From Xylona heveae TC161 (lineage: Eukaryota; Ascomycota; Xylonomycetes; Xylonales; Xylonaceae), in assembly GCF_001619985.1 (NCBI RefSeq), contig NW_017264195.1:620001-684000 (forward strand): a DNA stretch of 64,000 bases. The letters are read 5' to 3'. Both the position numbers and the translations under genes were made by a program. Every line of letters begins with the position of its first letter. Position 1 is the stretch's first letter. This document shows positions 58,594 through 64,000 of this stretch, piece by piece. The notes beneath the pieces are model-generated. The model was not told the origin of the DNA and searched no databases. It was given only the letters and a program-made list of their open reading frames with translations.

Positions 58594-59578
58594 TTTCCAG
58601 CTCGCCGGCCAACATGCTACCCGTGGCACTTCATCACTGTTTTCACGGCTTGCCCATGCAATAACTTTCGTTCGTTATCATGAGCCGGTTGATAATCTTT
58701 TACTCGGGATATTGGGCTCAAGCATACGTTATTCTGCCCGGATCTATTCAACTCTTTACCTCAACCATGAAAACACCGAATTGTAGAATGCTTAGTACTT
58801 GCTCTATCCGATTCTATATTCGTTGTTGCACAGACTGTATGTTATCATATTTGAATATATGGTGCAGAACCTCTCCAGAGTATGTGAACCTCTCCTAACG
58901 AATAATTTCGTTCAACTACAGAAATTTTACTTTTGAGGCACTTACATCTTTATTTGGCAGGTGTATATGCGTTGAATGCTTGTGTAGGAGGCTGGGCGCC
59001 ACGAGAGTTTGTCTCGTCCATTCTGTAACCTCACCGGAAGAATTTAACTTAATTGCTAGTACTTGAAGTCTAGAAAATTCAATGAATCTTATTAAACATA
59101 GAATGATTCATCAAATATCTCATGTTAGCCAATTCTTACTGCAATTCTTGTCTCATTTAGAAAGATGCCTCCGGAGAGACTGGAAATCACTCAGAGGTAG
59201 TACTTTGCCTTGAAAAATCGACCCAATACAATGAGGATCATATAAGGTCTGTAATGATTGTCCTTCCTGATATATTCCATCTATTGTATCATCCAAAATG
59301 TGATTTCAGTGCATGGCTGTTGATTTATTTATGCTAAGGTATTATAATTTGTAGGGGTAGGTATTCAGGCACTAGTTCTGGACTGTCTGGTAATAGCTAG
59401 TCAGCGAGAGAATCGATCAGTATGACTCCTCTACCTGTCAATCGATGGCTCAAGGCGTGTACTTGTATTGAATCAAGATAAATGATAGAGATACTGGATC
59501 GGATCCACAAATTTTCTTAGATGACCCTGCCTTATTTGCCTTATTTACCACGCTCAGGAATTTTCGCAATTAGAAAGC
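58594..59578. other. Intergenic, AT-rich: PSD1 3' UTR and nitrilase promoter
   Basis: Nearly 1 kb between two rightward genes, visibly AT-rich from about 58900. No reading frame is credible. I saw no inverted-repeat ends or coding relics that would mark a decayed transposon. Confidence 0.45.
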
Positions 59579-60884
59579 ATGCCCCAAAAGCTGAAGCTTG
59601 CCGTCGCGCAAGCACATACTCTCTCGGATCCTGCGTCCACGCTTTTTAAGTTGGCTGAGATCACACGACGTGCTGCTTCCGCTGGCGTTCATCTAATACT
59701 TTTCCCGGAAGCATATCTGGGCGGTTATCCTCGCACCTGTAGCTTTGGGAGCGCCGTTGGTAGTCGCGATCCGATCGGTCGCGAGCAATACCTGCATTAT
59801 TTCCATGACGCCATTGATCTCGGCGACACCCCTGTCGGAGCTGGCAATCGTTGGGTTGAGAAGCAGCTGCCGATTGGGAAAGATGGCAAACCCCGAGGAG
59901 ATGGGACTCGAGAGCAATTGGAAAAGATATCTAGGGACACTGGGGTCTTTATTGTTGTGGGCTTGGTGGAGCGAGCAGCTGGAAGCCTTTACTGCTCCGC
60001 CGTCTACATATGCCCCCGCGAAGGCATGATCGGCAAACGGAGGAAGGTCATGCCAGTAAGTCAGCTCCCATTTGACCGGAACGGCACGAATCATTCTTTC
60101 AAGAAATTCTCCCAGATTTACTAAAGAATCCGTGTAGACAGGCTCGGAGCGGATTGTTTGGGCGCAAGGTTCTCCATCTACCCTCAAGGCAATCACGACC
60201 AACATCGCAGGCGTTAAGCTGACAATCGGCACTGCAATTTGCTGGGAAAATTATATGCCACTTCTGCGTCAGACCCTATATGCACAGAATATCAATCTAT
60301 ACCTTGCTCCTACAGCGGATGCGCGGGATACATGGCTTCCACTTCTGCGGACCATTGGTTGCGAGGGCAGAGCATTTGTTCTGAGCTCCAACCAATGTGT
60401 AAGGAAAAAGCACCTGCCACACTGGATTACCGGTACTTCTTCTGATAGCTCTGGAGGGGCCGCCAGAAATGGTATAGAGAGACGAGTTGGACAACGTCGT
60501 CGATCATCAATCGTGACAAAAACGAAAGAAGATCACGAGATATCTTGGCCTCCGCCTCATGGCTCTTTGGACGAACATGATGCTCGACAAACGGCAAGCG
60601 TTGATGAGGCCTTAGGAAGCGCAATAAGTTCTGCTGATGATGGAACTGCGAAAATGCCTGAACAAGATACTTTTGTGTGCCGAGGAGGTTCCTCTATCGT
60701 TTCGCCCATGGGTGAGGTCCTCGCAGGTCCATTATGGGAAGCTGAAGAGGATTTTCTAGCCGTAGAGGTGGACTTTGAAGATTGTGAGCGTGGACGTCTC
60801 GATTTTGATGCTGCCGGCAGCTATTCACGGAATGATGCATTTCAACTTACTGTCCAGGGGCTTGATCTCGACCCACCAGCTTAG
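59579..60884 (+). CDS. Nitrilase with an internal low-complexity insertion
   Basis: Two exons (59579-60055 and 60138-60884), 407 aa. The catalytic triad of the nitrilase branch is present: Glu44 in [13 protein letters not shown], Lys156 in GKRRKVMPT (next to the splice junction) and Cys194 in [13 protein letters not shown]. The acceptor GTGTAG at 60137 restores [13 protein letters not shown] exactly. The protein lacks a signal peptide and is probably cytosolic. From about residue 258 to 334 there is a charged Ser/Asp/Glu/Arg-rich insertion of roughly 75 residues just before the conserved [22 protein letters not shown]. Family members hydrolyse organic nitriles to acids and ammonia; the true substrate is unknown, and cyanide hydratase is less likely because its typical length and C-terminus differ (inference). 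Confidence 0.9.
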
Positions 60885-62874
60885 GTAGTGAAGGCCATGT
60901 ACAAGGCCGGCCCAGAAACTTATTCCCACTGTGGCTGGTATAGTTGATGTATTTACTAATGAGGCATCCCTAGGCGGTGGTCCAAATTGTTCAACTTTTT
61001 TTCACATATCTCAAAAAAAACTGTATATCTTAATCAATAGTATCTAAAATTGAAACATGGGAAGTCATGACGTGTCAGAGCTAGATGAACCACGCATCCC
61101 TTTCCAGGATTCCGTACTATGTACCAAGCTGCTCTATCATTTGATACAACGCTGTTGAGATCCCAAAAAAGGAGACTAGCAAGGCAGACGCTTAACGAAT
61201 CCTAGCAGGATCGAAGTACTAAGTTGAAAAGAGAGTGCCTGTTTCAGACATGTCTCGACGGATAAATTGCAAGCACCGCCCTCAGAAAAGCATGACGGGC
61301 CCGCACTCAAAGATCGTCGAAGATAAATTGGTCTAGTCTCATACATGCGGCGCAGCTTGGAAAGCCAACCGTGCATCCAGCTCAAGATCCTCCAACAGAA
61401 GGGTAGAAGACCGAGCGAGGCAGGAGACAAAGAAAAAGCGCGGGGAATTGAATAGCATGTTCTGACAAGAATAAGAAGAGGGCAGGGAGGACAAAACAAC
61501 CAAGTAGGAGAAGACGGCTTGAGAATCCATATTAGTGCGTTTGTTGGCAACACGGACAAGAGGTGTTCCAGTATAACAGAGCAAAAAGCCAGATCATTAC
61601 ATTGTGTTTTCTGCCAAAACCCAGCTCTTTGATTCACGTCTGCTTAGGGGGGGGGGTTTTGGGCAGATGAGGCTGTTGTCTAATTGATTGTCGAACATCC
61701 AGCACAGTTTGCGTGAACAAAATTTCGGTAACTTTATTTAGTAGGAGGGTGCTTATGTAATTCGGCACTTGTGTCCAAGGATCTCATCCGCGTGTGACAT
61801 CTCGCTTAGAATTGGGTCTCCCCAGTGTACTCGTATGCTTTTGGATTCCTTCCCTGTCGATGCTGGGGCTGAGCTAACTAGTTATACTGAACCGATAACA
61901 GCCACACCCAACATTACGCGTCTTGGCGGCTTACTCCCCTCGCTCCTCCGAGAGCTCAGTTGTCCTCCCTTCGCTCGTTTCGTTCTTGCCCTCTCCCGCT
62001 TCTCAGGTTATTCCTCAATCCGCCGCCAAGCCAAATGCCAAGCCCTGAACTTACCCATCTGAGTAAGGGGTCGCGTGCAGCTTCTGTGCTAGCAGGGTAT
62101 CCGAAGTATGTCTCCGCTGTTTTGTCCCGGATTGTCCTCCGGGAAAGGAAACGTCCTATGTCGTCAGCATAGTCCACAAATCTTCCTGTTACGTTCCTTC
62201 CTCTGTGGAGTCTTGGAAAAGGCCCTTGACAGCTGCACCCGGATTGGTCCATGATCTACTCTCCCCCGGGTGCACTATCTCTTTTAAACGATGTGGATAG
62301 TCTGCGCGTGTGGGCGTTCTGGCGTCTGAGCACTTGTCTTGACCAGGTTATACTCCAAGGTGTATGGTAAAAGTATACGCGCAACCATCAGCATGCTCGT
62401 GCTCTTCAGGATTTGCAACTTGAGTGTTGGAGCCTCACAGAGCCTCCTCAGCCCTAACTCTTCCAGACTTTGCTTTCTCTTCTTCTAGCAAACTAATGTT
62501 TGATGTTATGAAAGAGTGTGCTGTTTGTTTGTGCAGATAGATGGTCACATCTTCCACCACCGCCTGCTTTCTCTCTTAAGGCCTTTTTTTTGTTCATCCG
62601 GAATACTCTAAGCCAGGCCAGAACATTGTCTCAGCAATCACACATTCTCTTTTGCACTCAAGTCGTTTCGATATAGCTCATCGGCTCTGTTGGATATGCA
62701 ACGAAATTTATTTGTCTAGGCCAATGCTACAATACAGTGCAAGCTTTTCGGTTTAAGCATCACTTCAAGTGACAATCAACGGACCGCGTTCGAAGACCAG
62801 CTTCGGGGCCTGATACTCAGCTCGCGCCTCTCCAAAGCTGGGCTTGGCGCGCATTTCTATCAGCGCCCTCTAGC
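60885..62874. promoter_or_regulatory. Intergenic: nitrilase 3' UTR and CAS1 promoter
   Basis: About 2 kb. A run of 10 G lies at 61647-61656. A minus-strand frame of 63 codons from 61530 (MDSQAVFSYLVVL) has slight coding flavour, but I found no supporting exon. The right part (61900-62870) is pyrimidine-rich on the plus strand, like a long fungal promoter and leader. Confidence 0.45.
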
Positions 62875-64000
62875 ATGCAATTGCCGCCGTCCCGACCCAG
62901 TTGGGCGCTGCATCGAGTTTTTTGGACTCTTCTTATTGGCGTATTCCTAACCGTTGCTTATCGTCGGTTTCTTCTAGGTAATTGGTAGTTTCATCATCTC
63001 ATGAGCTTTTGGCTAACATAATTTTGCCTTCCTAGATGCACCCGATCCATATCGTTGTCATGCACTATTAAACGAGGGTGGATGGCTCGATCCGCCAAAT
63101 CAGCATTTTCTTGATCGGCCCTTTCAGCGATGGCAGCCTCCGCGCTGCATGCTACACGAGTACCATGCCAGCGGCCTAGCTGGTTGCTTCAGGTCGCGAA
63201 GAGTCGTTATTGCCGGAGATTCCACAACCCGCCAGATTTATTGGGCCATTGCAAAGAAACTGGATCATGATCGGGCTAATCGTGAATTGTCCGAAGCGCC
63301 GAAACAGGAGGATCTTATGTTCAAGCACAATGAGGTTGAACTGAACTTTGTCTGGGATCCATATCTCAATTCTTCGAGACTGCACAATGAGCTGCTGCAA
63401 TATCAAAATGCGAAGGCTTCTTTGAGAGAGCCGGGAAAGGCAAAAAAGAATCCTGCGCTGATAATTATTGGTGGTGGACTATGGTATGCACGTTTCATTC
63501 AGCATAACCCGGTAGCTGAGTTTCAGACTGCCATGGAGACGATTGTCCCTATGCTTGCGCTCCCTCCCCAACAAAGCAGTCAATTTCCCCTTCTTCCGGG
63601 CGAGCACGGTTCGGATGACCTAGTCTTCATCATGCCCGTCGAGACTCCCGTTTACGAGCAATTGTCCCCTTCTCGTATGATCAGGGTGACTCCGGAAAAG
63701 ATTGATGCAATGAATCAATATCTCTATCAGCTCAGCAAGCGTCCCGGGTTAGATGTTCTGTGGAGTTACCGTCTTATGACCCATGACGAACCAGAGACAT
63801 TAGGAGAGAGCGGGTTTCACGTTGTTGAAACCGTCGCCAACCGACGAGCAGATGTCGTCCTCAACCTAAGATGCAACGCCGGCGCTACCGCCAGAGGAAG
63901 GTATCCGGTCGATAGAACTTGCTGTAGCGGCTACAGACGACCCAATTGGATGCAATCCATCGCGTTGTTGGGATTTCTTGGATCTCTCGGACTGGTGTCA
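62875..64000 (+). CDS. CAS1: Cas1-type O-acetyltransferase, 5' part (runs off the window)
   Basis: Exon 1 (62875-62977) and an open exon 2 from 63036 to the window edge, joined over a 58-bp intron; 356 codons are visible with no stop. Residues 13-34 form a signal anchor (HRVFWTLLIGVFLTVAYRRFLL). The luminal esterase-like domain follows: YRCHALLNEGGWLDP, RWQPPRCMLHEY, and the nucleophile motif GDST at residues 95-98 (VVIAGDSTTRQIYWA). The family's LNLRCN block is followed by CCSGY and a first hydrophobic segment of the multi-TM part (IALLGFLGSLGLV). Cryptococcus Cas1 acetylates capsule glucuronoxylomannan and animal CASD1 acetylates sialic acid (established knowledge); in moulds the acceptor is probably a wall or secreted glycan (inference). 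At the expected catalytic Asp-x-x-His the sequence reads Ser-Gly-Phe-His (His296). Confidence 0.88.

Noticed and set aside
58900-59560. AT-rich stretch as a decayed transposable element
   Set aside because: No terminal repeats, target-site duplication or relic of a transposase or other coding part could be seen; AT-richness alone is not evidence.
61339-61584. Minus-strand frame containing MDSQAVFSYLVVL and ending LAFQAAPHV
   Set aside because: Slight coding flavour, but no partner exon, no conserved motif and a start in an arbitrary place; not enough to call a gene.
61647-61656. Run of 10 G as a possible G-quadruplex element
   Set aside because: A single G-run without three further G-tracts nearby; may also be a base-calling artefact.

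Overview
The window is a gene-dense, transposon-free stretch of nuclear DNA from a filamentous ascomycete (Pezizomycotina; the gene repertoire and protein sequences look most like Eurotiomycetes, which is inference). The evidence is the many short spliceosomal introns (mostly 46-100 bp, GT-AG, with CTAAC/CTGAC-like branch sites), Pezizomycotina-type proteins (DUF4045-gelsolin protein, LaeA-like methyltransferase, GH55 glucanase, Cas1-type O-acetyltransferase) and eukaryotic housekeeping genes. I rebuilt exon structures by hand and checked reading phase across every junction used. The last gene runs off the right edge.

Layout, left to right: AT-rich non-coding left end; DRS1 RNA helicase (-); GNAT-domain protein (-); Arl2 GTPase (+); DUF4045/gelsolin protein (+); SEC63 (+); a Ser-rich fungal protein, probably DUF8004 (-); a fold-type I aminotransferase like yeast YER152C (+); a doubtful small gene (+); secreted GH55 exo-beta-1,3-glucanase (+); ferric reductase (-); a small 69-codon gene found by splicing (-); a tail-anchored LaeA-like methyltransferase (-); an NTF2/SnoaL-like protein (-); ATP12 (+); oxysterol-binding protein OSH1 with ankyrin-PH-FFAT-ORD layout (+); MSS51 (-); splicing factor RSE1/SF3b130 (+), whose second intron holds a C/D box snoRNA; a UBL plus two-TM protein like Usa1/Herp (-); mitochondrial PSD1 (+); a nitrilase (+); and the 5' part of a CAS1-type gene (+).

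This is not a biosynthetic cluster: functions are mixed. Themes recur: the ER and its lipid contacts (SEC63, Usa1-like, OSH1), mitochondrial assembly and lipid synthesis (ATP12, MSS51, PSD1), ribosome and spliceosome function (DRS1, RSE1 and its snoRNA), and the wall/surface (GH55, CAS1). Several pairs are divergent and probably share promoters (GNAT/ARL2, MSS51/RSE1, USA1-like/PSD1, SnoaL-like/ATP12).

The most notable signals are (1) an intronic C/D snoRNA in RSE1 with a 13-nt guide matching the 18S rRNA site known in yeast as Am541; (2) a 31-bp near-perfect inverted repeat ending 14 nt before the SEC63 start codon; (3) two GC-AG introns and an 8-nt first coding exon; (4) a LaeA-like methyltransferase ending in a transmembrane segment; and (5) one small gene visible only after splicing. 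No tRNA, rRNA, CRISPR, transposon or viral fossil was seen.
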